A stretch of 64,000 nucleotides of DNA from Cercospora beticola (lineage: Eukaryota; Ascomycota; Dothideomycetes; Mycosphaerellales; Mycosphaerellaceae). The stretch spans positions 3,720,001 through 3,784,000 of the forward strand of contig NC_088936.1 in assembly GCF_033473495.1 (NCBI RefSeq). The letters run 5' to 3'. A model generated the notes under the pieces. The model ran no database searches, had not been told where the DNA came from, and saw nothing but the letters and a program-made list of their open reading frames with translations. Each line of letters begins with the position of its first letter. Position 1 is the first letter of the stretch. Below, one piece after another: positions 40,391 through 51,409 of this stretch. The position numbers were made by a program, and so were the translations under genes.

Positions 40391-43075
40391 ATGGCGAACA
40401 CACGGACTGCCATTGCGGCGTTGCATTACCTCGCGCCCATAGCAACGACTGCATACTTTCTCTCGGCAAAGACGGTTGCGACATGTCTCCTCCAAGAACC
40501 ATCGAAGCGCGCAGGAACGAAATTCCGACGATGGCCTGCGATCGTTCTGCAATCGACCATTGTCACCACAATAGTGGCAGAAGCCATATCAACCGGCTTT
40601 CACGCTGCCAAAGTACCAGGCTGGGCAGCTTCGCAAGATTACATTGTCTATCTGGCATTGCTATTCGCACTGCATGGATCGTTAACGGTGGGCCTTGCCG
40701 AGAACTCGACACCACTGTGGCATCCTTATCTTGGTTCCTGGATCGTGGCCTTCATCTTCGAAGTACCGATTTTCGTTCTACAAGTGACTGGTGATCGATC
40801 GTCAAACGGCTACGATCAGTTGCGCACAGTCCTGCGTATCATTCGAGGCTCTGTGCTTCTTGCACTCTCGCTTGGCGCGGCATGGTTCGCGCTACAGGAC
40901 CGCAGACAAGGCATACGTTTGGACAACGAGAGCGAAGCGCTTCTTGCTGAGCAGGAAGCTGCCAGTGGTGCGCATGTAAACGGCGCAAATGGTGCCATCA
41001 ATGGCAACGGTGTGAAAGCGAAGGCGCGCAACTCGGATAGACCATCCACTACGTCCGATGGCGAGGATGAAGATGAGGAGATCAACGACGATGCCGCATT
41101 CGACTCCGACTCTGAGGATCCACAGGCAGATAAAGAAATCAAGGAGCAACAGCAAAAGCGACTCAGAGAGTCGGGCAGCTGGCTTCGTTACTTGAGCGAT
41201 TTCAAAATCTTCTTCTGGATTCTCCTCCCGCGCCACGACCGAATTGTCCAGGCTTGCTATGTCATTATGTCTTTAATCTTACTAGCAGAGCGAGCGATCG
41301 TGATACTGGTCCCACTATACCTGGGTTACGTTGTGGAAGAGCTGGCAGCAGGTGCGGGCACTGGCATCGTCCCGTGGAAGACAATCGGCACGTGGATGGT
41401 ACTGGCTGCTCTGCAATCTGCCGCGGGCCTGCCGTTGATCAAATCAATCGTGCAAATACCAGTGCAACAATATGCCTTCAAGGCGCTCTCGACAACTGCT
41501 TTTCGACACATCATGCACCTATCGATGGACTTTCACAACGAGAAGAACTCTGGAGAACTCATTCGTGCCATTGAGCAAGGTACAAACCTTCAGGATCTGA
41601 TCGATTTCTTCGCGTTCGACGTAGTTCCCATGTTCTTCGACCTTATCTTGGCCTTCTGGTTCGTAAGCCGTCTCTTCGACATCTACATGGGCTTGATCAT
41701 CATGACGATCGGATTCGTGTACATCTGGGTAGGAGCGAAGGTCACAAGCTGGAGTATACAGCGCAGACGAGACTACAACACAGCGTGGCGAACCGAGAGC
41801 AAAGTCCAGAACGAGGCCATTAACAATTGGCAGACTGTGTCCCATTTCAACAGGAGTAACTACGAGTCGGAACGATACAGCGATACCGTTGAGAAGTACA
41901 ACCTGGCCATGTGGCGATATTGGCTTGCGTATCATTGCGGAGCCGCTGCGCAGTCGGCTATCCTACTTACAGGTCGCTTGAGTGCTGTAGCACTTGCTGC
42001 ATATCGAGTAGCACAGGGATCTGCGCCGATCGGTAATTTCATCACGCTGGTGACTTACTGGAAATCGATCGAATGGCCGCTGGCGAACATGTCCTATTCC
42101 ATCCGCAAGGTGTCGTCAATGATCATCGACTCGGAGCGCCTCTTGCAACTTCTGCTGACCAAGCCCTCCGTTGAAGACAAGCCGAGCGCGAAAGAGATTG
42201 TGGTCACTGCCGGCGGAGTTCGCTTCGATCATGTGGACTTCTTTTACGACAAGAGGAAGCAGACTTTGAAAGATATCAACTTCGAGGTCAAGCCTGGCCA
42301 GACGATTGCATTCGTTGGTGAGACTGGGGGCGGCAAGTCCACTATCTTGAAGCTTCTCTATCGATATTACGATGTCAACGAAGGCGCTATCCTGATCGAC
42401 GGGCAAGACATCCGGGATGTGACGCTCGACAGCTTGCGAGATGCATTCGGCATGGTGCCACAGGACCCTTCACTTTTCAATGTTTCCATCATGGACAATA
42501 TCCGATACGCTCGACTTGACGCTACTGACGAGGAAGTGAAAGAAGCATGCAGAGCTGCTGCGATACATGACAAGATTGAGAGCTTCCCCGATGGCTATAA
42601 GGCTATGGTAGGAGAACGAGGCGTCAAGCTCTCCGGCGGCGAACTCCAGCGGGTGGCAATTGCTCGTGCTATTCTTCGCCAGCCCAAGATCGTGCTGCTA
42701 GATGAGGCTACAAGCATGATCGATGCAGAGACCGAGGCCGTGATTCAAACCGCTTTCAAGCGTCTCACAGCTGGTCGCACTACTTTCATCGTCGCGCATC
42801 GATTATCGACAATTCAGCATGCGGACTTGATCCTGGTCATTCAAGATGGGCAGATTGTGGAATCAGGAACGCATGAGGAGCTTTTTGAAAACAAGGGGAA
42901 ATACGTCGCTTTGTGGTCGAAGCAAAGCAACAGAAACGTCAAGGAAGTGGAAGCTAAATTGGAGAGTGTCAAAGAGGAACAGGCTCTGATCGACTTTGAA
43001 CAAGATGGCAAACCCGGAAGCAGCAGCAGTAGCAGCAGTTCCAGTTCAAGCGACAGTCATCGAGAGAACAGATAG
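40391..43075 (+). CDS. ABC half-transporter, Hmt1 (heavy-metal tolerance) type
   Basis: Single exon of 894 aa. Hmt1-type (ABCB6-like) proteins are vacuolar half-transporters that dimerise and move thiol or phytochelatin-type conjugates, giving metal tolerance. Visible: an extra N-terminal membrane region of about five TMs (1-180), an acidic linker (SDGEDEDEEINDDAAFDSDSED), a six-TM ABC core (~285-580), then the ATPase: Walker A GETGGGKST at 643-651, Q-loop MVPQDPSLFN, signature LSGGELQRV from 747, Walker B IVLLDEATS (~767-775) and switch His in AHRLST. All catalytic motifs are intact. The C-terminus ends in a run of 12 serines encoded by AGC/AGT/TCC repeats at about 43018-43053. Substrate is inferred from family only. 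Confidence 0.93.
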   Translation: MANTRTAIAALHYLAPIATTAYFLSAKTVATCLLQEPSKRAGTKFRRWPAIVLQSTIVTTIVAEAISTGFHAAKVPGWAASQDYIVYLALLFALHGSLTVGLAENSTPLWHPYLGSWIVAFIFEVPIFVLQVTGDRSSNGYDQLRTVLRIIRGSVLLALSLGAAWFALQDRRQGIRLDNESEALLAEQEAASGAHVNGANGAINGNGVKAKARNSDRPSTTSDGEDEDEEINDDAAFDSDSEDPQADKEIKEQQQKRLRESGSWLRYLSDFKIFFWILLPRHDRIVQACYVIMSLILLAERAIVILVPLYLGYVVEELAAGAGTGIVPWKTIGTWMVLAALQSAAGLPLIKSIVQIPVQQYAFKALSTTAFRHIMHLSMDFHNEKNSGELIRAIEQGTNLQDLIDFFAFDVVPMFFDLILAFWFVSRLFDIYMGLIIMTIGFVYIWVGAKVTSWSIQRRRDYNTAWRTESKVQNEAINNWQTVSHFNRSNYESERYSDTVEKYNLAMWRYWLAYHCGAAAQSAILLTGRLSAVALAAYRVAQGSAPIGNFITLVTYWKSIEWPLANMSYSIRKVSSMIIDSERLLQLLLTKPSVEDKPSAKEIVVTAGGVRFDHVDFFYDKRKQTLKDINFEVKPGQTIAFVGETGGGKSTILKLLYRYYDVNEGAILIDGQDIRDVTLDSLRDAFGMVPQDPSLFNVSIMDNIRYARLDATDEEVKEACRAAAIHDKIESFPDGYKAMVGERGVKLSGGELQRVAIARAILRQPKIVLLDEATSMIDAETEAVIQTAFKRLTAGRTTFIVAHRLSTIQHADLILVIQDGQIVESGTHEELFENKGKYVALWSKQSNRNVKEVEAKLESVKEEQALIDFEQDGKPGSSSSSSSSSSSDSHRENR

Positions 43076-43479
43076 TGAGATGCATTGCATTTGCCGGTTG
43101 GGGATTGCTCGAGCGATACGGTTGCATTGTCTGCATTGCGAAGCCTGCTATGTCGTAGACATTCGTGTATAGCATGAAGAGGCATCTTGCATGTATTGTC
43201 ACACTGCATTCAGAGAGCGACGTGTGTGTATATATGACCAGTATCTGCCGTGTCAAAGTGGTCTCGGGTTATGACTGGAATTGACGAGCTCTGGAGCCGT
43301 CTCTTAGGCCGAGAACCCTGGCCCGCTGTCAGCAGCCGAGGTCTGATCAATCGCGCAACACCACGGCTAACTAAGATAGCTCGAGTAGCATACGAAGTTC
43401 ACGATTTTGCTTCTCTCTTCCTATCTTCTCTGAACGTTTAGTCTCAATCTTATCTATTGCAACCTCAGAATATCGAAAC
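43076..43479. other. Spacer between ABC transporter and MaoC hydratase genes
   Basis: 404 bp, codirectional genes. A TATATAT stretch near 43230 could serve the downstream promoter. Nothing else seen. Confidence 0.4.
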
Positions 43480-44568
43480 ATGGGCGAGTCAAACCCAGGA
43501 GCAGGCCACGAAAGTGACCCAGTACCAGTAGCATGGCTGAAGCGTGACGTGCTGCTCTTCGCAGCAAGCATTGGAGCCAAAGCCGATGAACTTCAGTATC
43601 TCTACGTATGTACAAAGCTCTTACATACCTTGGAGACCTCTATCTAACTGTTGCGATTTTGCATAATGTAGGAACTCCACCCCAACTTCGCCGTCTTCCC
43701 AACCTACCCCATCATCCTCCCCTTCAAACACACCAGCCAAGAAGTCGTAGACTTCTACGCCGCCCAACTCGCTTCCCGCCCCGACATCCCCGGCGTGCCC
43801 AAACTCGACAGCACCCGTGTCCTCGATGGCGAGCGGAAAATGATCTTTTACAAGCCTCTGCCACCTACGTCCGAAGGCCGGAAATTCGAAGCGAGGAATA
43901 AGGTGCTGGGTGTGTATGATAAGGGTAAACCGGGGACGGTGATGGAAACTCAGGTCGATATTGTGGATAAGGAGAGTGGGGAGGTTTATACGAGGGTTAT
44001 TGGGAGTGCGTTTTTTGTTGGACAGGGTGGATGGGGAGGGCCGAAGGGTGCTTCGGCGAAGTCTTATCCTGTGCCGAAGGATAAGAGCCCCGATGCGGTT
44101 TTTGAGAATCCGACGAATGAGGAGACGGCGGCGTTGTATAGGTTGAATGGAGGTGAGTTTTTTCTTGTGCTTTTCTCTGGGAGAAGGGTTTCTGGGAATC
44201 GGGATGTGGACTGACGTGCTATGTGAACAGATTATAACCCATTGCACATTGATCCTACTCCGGGAAAGAAGATGGGTTTCGGGGGTGTTATCATTCATGG
44301 ACTCTACTCTTGGAATGTGAGCGCACATGCTCTTGTCAAGTTGATTGGTGGTGGAGACCCGAATAGTATCAAGGAGTATGGTGCGAGATTCGCTTCGCCT
44401 GTTAAGCCTGGTGATACTACTGTTACTGAGATCTGGAGGACTGGCACCAAGGACTCCGAGGGATGGGAGGAGATCAGATTCCAGGTCAAGGTCAAGGAGA
44501 CTGGAAAGGTGTGTCTGAGCAATGGACGGGCATTGATGAAGCCAAAGAGTGGAGGAAGCAAGTTGTAG
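43480..44568 (+). CDS. Peroxisomal MaoC-like (hydratase 2) dehydratase with PTS1 SKL (three exons)
   Basis: Exons 43480..43605, 43672..44152 and 44231..44568 give 314 aa; introns are 66 and 78 bp. The double-hotdog layout is that of (R)-specific 2-enoyl-CoA hydratase 2, the domain found at the end of fungal multifunctional enzyme 2: an N-terminal hotdog (LLFAASIGAKADELQYLYELHPNF, PTYPIILPF) and a C-terminal one with the active-site motif DYNPLHIDP at 203-211 and GVIIHGLYSW. The last three residues, SKL, are the canonical peroxisomal import signal. The enzyme would hydrate trans-2-enoyl-CoA in beta-oxidation. In fungi, similar stand-alone enzymes also occur in polyketide-derived pathways, but no such cluster is seen here. 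Confidence 0.92.
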
Positions 44569-47438
44569 ATTATGTGTTCACGAATAAGGAATTCGCAAAA
44601 GACGACAGTTTTTGCTCTCTCGCCGCGACGTCGATTTTGCGCCTATCCGGCTTCGCGACATGGAGTGCCTTGAATACGCTGTATGAGGCAGAGATACGAG
44701 GAGCGAAAGAGGCTACCACCGGCAAGCAAGAGAACGGCGAGTGCTCTTTCGATCCCCGAATCTCCGCCATGTGCAGCGTGGCAAAGGCGCTCTGTCTCGT
44801 GAGGCGAGGCAGCTGCGTAACAGAATCCACGAGAGATATCGCAAAGTGTGCATATTTTCAGGCTCCCGTTTTGCTGTATGCAACCATGGCATTCTGCTGT
44901 TCAGCTCAATGGTTCTGCACAACGACAACCTCGGTCCTCGCGTGTATTGTTTTGTGTACCAGCAACGACTTACCGTTTTCATCTTTTCGGTTGCTTCGAC
45001 TTGCAGCTGATCGAGGCTGGCCGTGCCTCCGCATTCCAGGGCGGCATGCGTCTGCAAGTCTGCAAGCGGTTGCGGCTCCTAGCATGTCATGCGTGAGGAG
45101 AGCTGCATGTGTGCATGTACATGCGAGTTCGCAATGTACAGATGGGGATGAAGCGCATGTGAGAAAGTTCCGTGTGGCGACTTGTCTGTTGCACAACGAG
45201 CCCTAAGGTCACACTTAATGTGCAAGGCCAATGAGATGGCCTCTGCTAGGAGTGTAGATTGTGTAGACGCCGGAATCCGTATATCCCTGTGGGAACCAGA
45301 CCGGTGCACTGGCGTGCTACAGCAGGTCTGCTGAACGTTGTAGCACCGAAGCCGCGTAGAAGGGGAGGGTCTGGAGAATCATTGGGTAGAGCATGAGGCG
45401 AATCGGCACAATAACGTGAGGCGTTGCCTTGGATTGATGAGATGTGGTGAAGAAAGGCCCAGGATTTCGTCCAGTCTCTTTCGAGATCGCACCTCTCCGG
45501 TCAGATGTCAGCTCTGCAATGCCTTCCATTCTATCGTTCGCCGCATCGGTCAGGCAGGAGCAGGAGTCGGAAGAGGAAGGAAGGAGCGGTCAGTCCTCGA
45601 TGTGCAGACCGCATGTCAGTCCGTCAGGTCAGACCTCAGGTCCTCTTGCGCGGCTGTCTTTCAATTTCGGTCAGCTCGTGTTGGGCATTGTGCGACCCGG
45701 GGAGTCCTTTCTTTGTCCACGGCGGCGCGTCCGTGAGCGGTCTCGATCATTGCCAGGCCGTGATCGGGCACCTCGTGCTGCACGCTGCCCTTCACAGCCC
45801 GCACTCCGCCTCCGCACGCGACTGTGTTATAGGCGGCGTGCCGTTTGCTGCGGGCGCTGCACGCATTGGTTCGGCGTTCTGTCTCGAAGCGTGGTTGTTG
45901 AGCAAGGCACCCTGCGGGAGAGGACTGATTGAGGGCAATCCAGGGCCAGGATCTGGACAGACTGCCTCATTCCCGGCTTATCGGTATCGCGTGTCCGGAT
46001 AGATGTGTTCTCGATCCCGTGTACACGAAGGCATTGCTATTCTCTACCTTCTCCTCGTCCTCTGAACGACACTCCCACCAGTGGACCAACATTTGCACAT
46101 TGCAGCTGCGACGCCCGCCTGCCGCAAATCTGGGAATCTGGAGGCATCTTACTCGTTGCCCAGCACGCGCCCAACCGGCGGGAAACTCTGTTGCGAGCCA
46201 TTCTGCTGGCCCATCCACGTGTAGCGATTATTGCCGACCGACTCAGGCGCATTGCCATCTGAATCTCGCGCCCATCTGGCTCTGACGCACACGCGATCCG
46301 CTGCACGCTACGGGACCCAGGACGACTACTCTTCCTACTTCTCCCACTCCTCTATCCACTTTGCAATCTCCTCGCTGCAACACAATCGCTGCGCTACATC
46401 GGAGCAGCGCGGCCACTTCCGTCATATCACGAACGACGAGCCCAATCCGACGAAGAACCGGCTGGTGCTTCCGCATGTGAAGCTCCCTCAGCCGTGCACC
46501 AGAGCCAGCGCCGTGGAGGAGGTAAGAAGTCCCCGCGAGCCTCCGCGCTCTTCTAAAGCGGCGTCAAGGTCGACAGAGACCTCTCCAGCTCCTCGCCCCC
46601 GCCCCGCCGCTCCTCGCCGCCCCGGACACGTCGCGACCAAGAGCTCGAGCGCGGTGCCCACGCTGTCGACGCTGACCATCGCGCCCACCCGAAGCCCCAC
46701 CAAGGCGCAATCAACATCATCGACCGCCGCATCCCCGACGTCGCTGCTCGGCCTGCGCCCGGCCAGCAGCATGTCCCACGACGCCTTTGGCCAGCACACT
46801 GCAGCGGATCTGCTGCGCCAGTCCCTTATGCATGGGTGAGTAATTTCGCCGTTTCCTTTCCCTCTCTGACACATTGTCGTCATCGAATGGCCCGCTTGGC
46901 GCTCGTCAGCAACAAAGCTGGAGAGCTGCTTCGCGCGCTGCGCTGCGCCTGCCGTCCGCCTGGTCACTGGAACACGCGCACCGCCACCGCGAGTCCCTGA
47001 GAGCAAGAGGCCGCGCAATTTTCTGGAAACCTGCACAGGCACAGCGCGAGGCTAGCCCGTCCGCGTCCAGCACCCAGCACCCCAACCGCACTCACGCCGA
47101 ACCGCCGCCCTCTCATCTCGCACTCAACAGCCGAAGCACGGCGGAATTTTCAATCTCAGGGACTAGCTGCCGGAGCCTCAAACCAGGCAAGACAGGTGGG
47201 GTGCCCTGCACCGACGGTTGCATTCGGATTGCAACCGCACCAGATTCGCTCTGACGCCACTTCCTCGGCTTGGCAATCGGTTTTACTCAAAACCGCCCTC
47301 ACCACGCACCGCAACCACTGCCGCCCGGATCCTCCCCTCGAGTCGTGGGGCGCAGCGCAGATTGCACTTGTCTGAACTTCCTTCAGCCTTACATGTCGAT
47401 CGCCGCTTGTGCCACCACACCGCGAGACATATCACGAG
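44569..47438. other. Long upstream region of the Sch9 gene
   Basis: 2.87 kb without a gene I can defend. The right half, rich in C and in CCGC-type leader sequence, probably holds a long 5' untranslated leader of sch9. A 202-codon plus-strand frame at 46231-46839 runs into a perfect donor-like GTGAGT at 46837 and may be an upstream exon or uORF (see findings). Left half: nothing seen. Confidence 0.45.
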
Positions 47439-50171
47439 ATGGCGAGTGCTGACCTACTCCATCCACGCAGCAAAACGAACATGGCCGAAGACGATCATCA
47501 CGACCAGATAGGCAGCGGCGCCTCGACACCGCCCAACGGCACAGCGACGCCGCGCCCTGATGCGCACCAGGATAAGCGATTCCCGCAACTAGTCAACAGT
47601 TACTTCGCTCAGGTTCGTGATTCTCTTACACGCCCAAAACCTTCCTCCGAAGCCCCATCACTTGCACAAGAGGTAGAAAGTGAGAAGGCACAATCGATGG
47701 ACCAAAAGCAGCTAGCCCAGCAAGAGCAACAGGAGCAGAGTGCTGCTGTCGCCGCTCTGAACCACGCGCTCGCCGGTGGCACCCAAGCTCCTCCCAACGC
47801 GGCTCAGACACAGCTCCCCACTGCGCCCAGCTCGCCACGCAGCGGCAACAGCTCGCAGTGGGAGTCGCCGCCTCTGTTGCCACATGAGAAGAAGCACGGC
47901 CACCCTATAGAGGAGAAACATTCCTCACTTCCTACACCACCCCTCTCCAACTCATCGTCGGTGCTGCAAATGGCCGACGTGCTGGCCAGCTCGGGCGGCG
48001 TAGATCCCTTGACTCCTCTCGACCGGCAAGCCTCACGGGGCGAGCAGAAGAGAAGTCTGAGCGGATTGCCGTCACGATTGCGCCGCAGCACGCTGTCCAC
48101 TGCCCTCAACAGCATTGTCACTTTGACAGACACTCCTGCTGCACATATCTCCAACCCCACGTCTGATGCAGCGGCTGCTCCAGACACGTTATCTGATACG
48201 CGTTCCACCACTCCACCTCAATCGCCTAAAGTGCAAGAAAAGGGAAAGCAGGTGCTAACGCAGGGCGAACATCAGAATACTCCACCTCAGACTCCACGAT
48301 CGGGTTCACTCGCCAGCAGGTCGAACAAAGATGATGTAGCGATTGCGTCGAAAGCCGCCAAATCGAGCCGATCGAGTTCCAGCAATTCTCAGGGTGCAGT
48401 CATCGGTTCGCTTCGAGGTCAATTGGAGGTCTGCATCGAAGAGGGCAGAGGATTGCGGCCATCAACAGACCCTTATGTGGTTTGCATCTTCCAGCTCAAT
48501 GAGGACATCTCGGGTGGTCCGAAAGAGGATGAGATGGCGGTGGATGATGAGAAGCCACAGGACGAGAACCTCGCAAAAGGCGTTGCAATGAAGAGAATGG
48601 GCAGCGGACAAGGCGCACCAATGGCAATCCCTGGCTTGAAGAGCAGACAGACAAGTCAGACCAACATTGCAGATCTGCGACGAGGTTCGCATAACAAGCA
48701 CCAAGAGACGACAGATCCAGTGTGGAGGCATAAAGCTACATTCGATGTCGTGGGCGACAACAACGAGATCGACATCTCGGTGTACGATCGAGCGAACAAC
48801 GAGTCGTTCATTGGACATGTGCGGTTGCCGCTAGACCTGAACGACTACGAGCATCAGCACGAGGACTGGTTCAAGCTGCAGCCGAGGGAGGGTCTGACAG
48901 AAGCGGTATCTGGAGAGCTCCACATCAAGATCGCCTTCCATGCCGCGGGCAAGAAGACATTCGGGCCCGATGACTTTGAGATCCTGAAGCTGATCGGCAA
49001 GGGCACATTTGGCCAAGTCTTCCAAGTGCGAAAGCGAGATACAAAGCGCATCTACGCAATGAAGGTGCTCTCGAAGAAGGTTATTGTGCAGAAGAAGGAA
49101 ATTCAGCACACGATCGGCGAGCGCAACATTCTGGTGCGAACTGCAACAACAGAATCGCCGTTTATCGTCGGGCTCAAATTCTCGTTTCAGACTGCGGCAG
49201 ATCTATACCTTGTCACCGACTACATGTCAGGTGGTGAGCTGTTCTGGCACTTGCAAAAGGAGGGACGCTTCGTGGAAGAGCGAGCCAAGTTTTATATTGC
49301 AGAGCTTATTCTTGCACTTCGACACTTGCATCAACACGATATTGTGTATCGTGACCTGAAGCCGGAGAACATCTTGCTCGATGCAAATGGGCATATCGCA
49401 CTGTGCGACTTCGGTCTCTCCAAGGCCAACCTTGCGAAGAACGATACTACCAACACCTTCTGTGGTACTACAGAATACCTGGCACCAGAAGTTCTACTTG
49501 ACGAGCAAGGATATACCAAAATGGTCGATTTCTGGTCCCTTGGTGTTTTGGTGTTCGAGATGTGCTGTGGCTGGTCACCATTCTACGCCGAGGATACGCA
49601 ACAGATGTACAAGAACATTGCGTTCGGCAAGGTCCGCTTCCCGCGAGACGCGCTCTCCGCGGAAGGGCGCAGCTTCGTCAAGGGGTTGCTGAATCGAAAT
49701 CCGGCACATCGCTTGGGTGCAAAGGGCGATGCCGAGGAGCTCATGGCACACCCCTTCTTCAACGACATTGACTGGGTTGCGCTTGGGAAGAAGTCGATCG
49801 CACCTCCGTTCAAGCCCAAGCTGAAGGGTGAGCTGGACACCAGCAATTTCGACCCAGAGTTCACGAATGCTTTGACTTCAGGCGACCAGAATTCACTGAA
49901 CGCCAGAGCTGCAGCCCTTGCCAGCGGTATCGGCGATGAGAGCACCCCACTCAGCCCAACAATGCAGAATCAGTTCAAGGGCTTCACCTTTGTGGATGAG
50001 AGCACCCTGGAACAGCAATATGCCGACCGTGATGTGGAGGGCGCCGATAACAACCTGAGTCGCACTTTCAGCAACCGCGCCGGTGATAGGATGAGCGGCC
50101 TCGAGCCCACGAGTGCGAAGACAGAGAATGCCGATGCTGACTTCAACCACGGCATGCTCGACGACATTTGA
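47439..50171 (+). CDS. sch9: AGC protein kinase Sch9 (SchA) with C2 domain
   Basis: A 910-aa frame from the first ATG at 47439 (MASADLLHPRS); Met15 at 47481 has a stronger context and is an alternative. Sch9 is the S6K-like kinase under TORC1, governing ribosome synthesis, growth and stress. Visible: a long disordered Ser/Pro/Gln-rich N-terminus, a C2 domain at ~322-500 (GQLEVCIEEGRGLRPSTDPY; DPVWRHKATFDV) interrupted by a polar insertion, the glycine loop GKGTFG at ~520, catalytic YRDLKPEN at 637, DFG at 657, activation-loop Thr673 in NTFCGTTEYLAPE (Pkh-type site), a turn motif STPLSPT, and the hydrophobic motif FKGFTF at 846-851, the TORC1 target site. All key residues are present. No introns in the coding part. 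Confidence 0.96.
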   Translation: MASADLLHPRSKTNMAEDDHHDQIGSGASTPPNGTATPRPDAHQDKRFPQLVNSYFAQVRDSLTRPKPSSEAPSLAQEVESEKAQSMDQKQLAQQEQQEQSAAVAALNHALAGGTQAPPNAAQTQLPTAPSSPRSGNSSQWESPPLLPHEKKHGHPIEEKHSSLPTPPLSNSSSVLQMADVLASSGGVDPLTPLDRQASRGEQKRSLSGLPSRLRRSTLSTALNSIVTLTDTPAAHISNPTSDAAAAPDTLSDTRSTTPPQSPKVQEKGKQVLTQGEHQNTPPQTPRSGSLASRSNKDDVAIASKAAKSSRSSSSNSQGAVIGSLRGQLEVCIEEGRGLRPSTDPYVVCIFQLNEDISGGPKEDEMAVDDEKPQDENLAKGVAMKRMGSGQGAPMAIPGLKSRQTSQTNIADLRRGSHNKHQETTDPVWRHKATFDVVGDNNEIDISVYDRANNESFIGHVRLPLDLNDYEHQHEDWFKLQPREGLTEAVSGELHIKIAFHAAGKKTFGPDDFEILKLIGKGTFGQVFQVRKRDTKRIYAMKVLSKKVIVQKKEIQHTIGERNILVRTATTESPFIVGLKFSFQTAADLYLVTDYMSGGELFWHLQKEGRFVEERAKFYIAELILALRHLHQHDIVYRDLKPENILLDANGHIALCDFGLSKANLAKNDTTNTFCGTTEYLAPEVLLDEQGYTKMVDFWSLGVLVFEMCCGWSPFYAEDTQQMYKNIAFGKVRFPRDALSAEGRSFVKGLLNRNPAHRLGAKGDAEELMAHPFFNDIDWVALGKKSIAPPFKPKLKGELDTSNFDPEFTNALTSGDQNSLNARAAALASGIGDESTPLSPTMQNQFKGFTFVDESTLEQQYADRDVEGADNNLSRTFSNRAGDRMSGLEPTSAKTENADADFNHGMLDDI

Positions 50172-51409
50172 GTAATTCAAGCGCAGTATGAAGAGACGAG
50201 ATTATGAAGTGCATTCGAACGGCGTCAAAAAGCAAGTGCTGCCCAGGCGCAGCGGCGAGATGCATGGCGTTGCAAGCGAATTGAGTTCAACAAGAGAAGA
50301 GCCTCACACAATACCACATTCGATACCCTGAGGTGACAACTAGGAGCGAGATCGTCTATTGCTGTATATTTGTACAGAAACTTTGAGTCCTACTCGTATC
50401 ACAAGATTTATCAGCACGCATGATCACTACATGCTTCCGACGCGGTAATAACACAAGCGAGTCTGGCCTGGCACGTTTTGGTCTTCTTTCATCCGTCGTC
50501 CAGGGCGGAGTCTTCACAGCAAGCAAGCAAGAGAGTGTTTTGAACTGCATCCGGCAATGGCGTTTGATGAGGGTTTAATGCTTTGCGATCGTTCGACGGG
50601 TTTACTTGGCTTCGTGCTTCAAAGAACAACGGCGGGTTGCGAAAGATGATATCCTATGGGAGGGAAGAAGCGTTTCAGATTTTGAGCTCCAACATGCTTA
50701 TTATGGAATCAGAGGGCGAAGCTGAGATGACCATCGACGAGGTTGCAACTTGGAAGGAGAGAGGGGCTCTGCTTTTGCGAACATTGGGCGAGGTGAAGCG
50801 CATAGCTGTGGGCGTGTCACTTTTAGCGCTCGTAATGCGAAATCAGAGTCTGGTTCAACAGTGTGCGTGTTTCCTACTGCCATTCTCTTGCATTGCCATA
50901 CGCAAGTCTTCACGTGTACATGTAGTCGTGCCTCAAAGAGCTCGTTGTGGCACTGTAGCAGCTCTTCTCGAGGCCAAGGAGCAGGGAACTGCTGTACTTC
51001 TCGGAGAGGGAGCTGCTGCCTCGCGATTACTCTGCCGAAAGGCAGTTTCGTCTCAGACAGTTCCATACGATGAATTTCTGGCCGTCGCTATTCACAAGAG
51101 TTGGAGATATCAGGCGTGGGTCTTCCAGCAAAACGCACCATGTTCTGGCTGAAATGGATGTTCGTCGAGTATCACGATCAACAGTTCTCGCCGCTCGGTT
51201 GTCCCTAGGCGTGTCGTATTGTCGTGCGAGAGGCTGTGTGATCTAATCCCTAGATCTATTGTCGTTCGAGCAATCTTGCTACTGTCCCCACCATCTATTG
51301 TCGTTCGAGCAAGTCCTCTATTGTACCTAGGCCATATTGTTACCACACCATATATCATCTGAGAGTAAGTCTCAACTTTTCTGAACCACAACAACTTACC
51401 CCCGCAACC
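50172..51409. other. Intergenic, with short tandem repeats upstream of the H3-variant gene
   Basis: 1.24 kb. A 189-codon plus-strand frame at 50583-51152 has no domain and ordinary intergenic composition; I do not support it. The right end carries a 39-40-bp repeat (separate entry). Confidence 0.45.
51210..51330. repeat. Three copies of a TATTGTCGT(T/G)CGAG motif, 39-40 bp apart
   Basis: The motif TATTGTCGTGCGAG at 51217, and TATTGTCGTTCGAGCAA at about 51257 and 51296, recur with spacings of 40 and 39 bp; a shortened fourth copy (CTATTGTACC) is at about 51318. They lie 90-190 bp upstream of the start of the H3-variant gene and could be promoter elements or a small minisatellite. Confidence 0.7.

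Noticed and set aside
44463..45206. 247-codon plus-strand frame running past the hydratase gene
   Set aside because: Its start overlaps the hydratase in another frame; the rest has no domain.
50583..51152. 189-codon plus-strand frame between sch9 and the H3 variant
   Set aside because: No domain, signal or splice continuity, and composition like the surrounding intergenic DNA.
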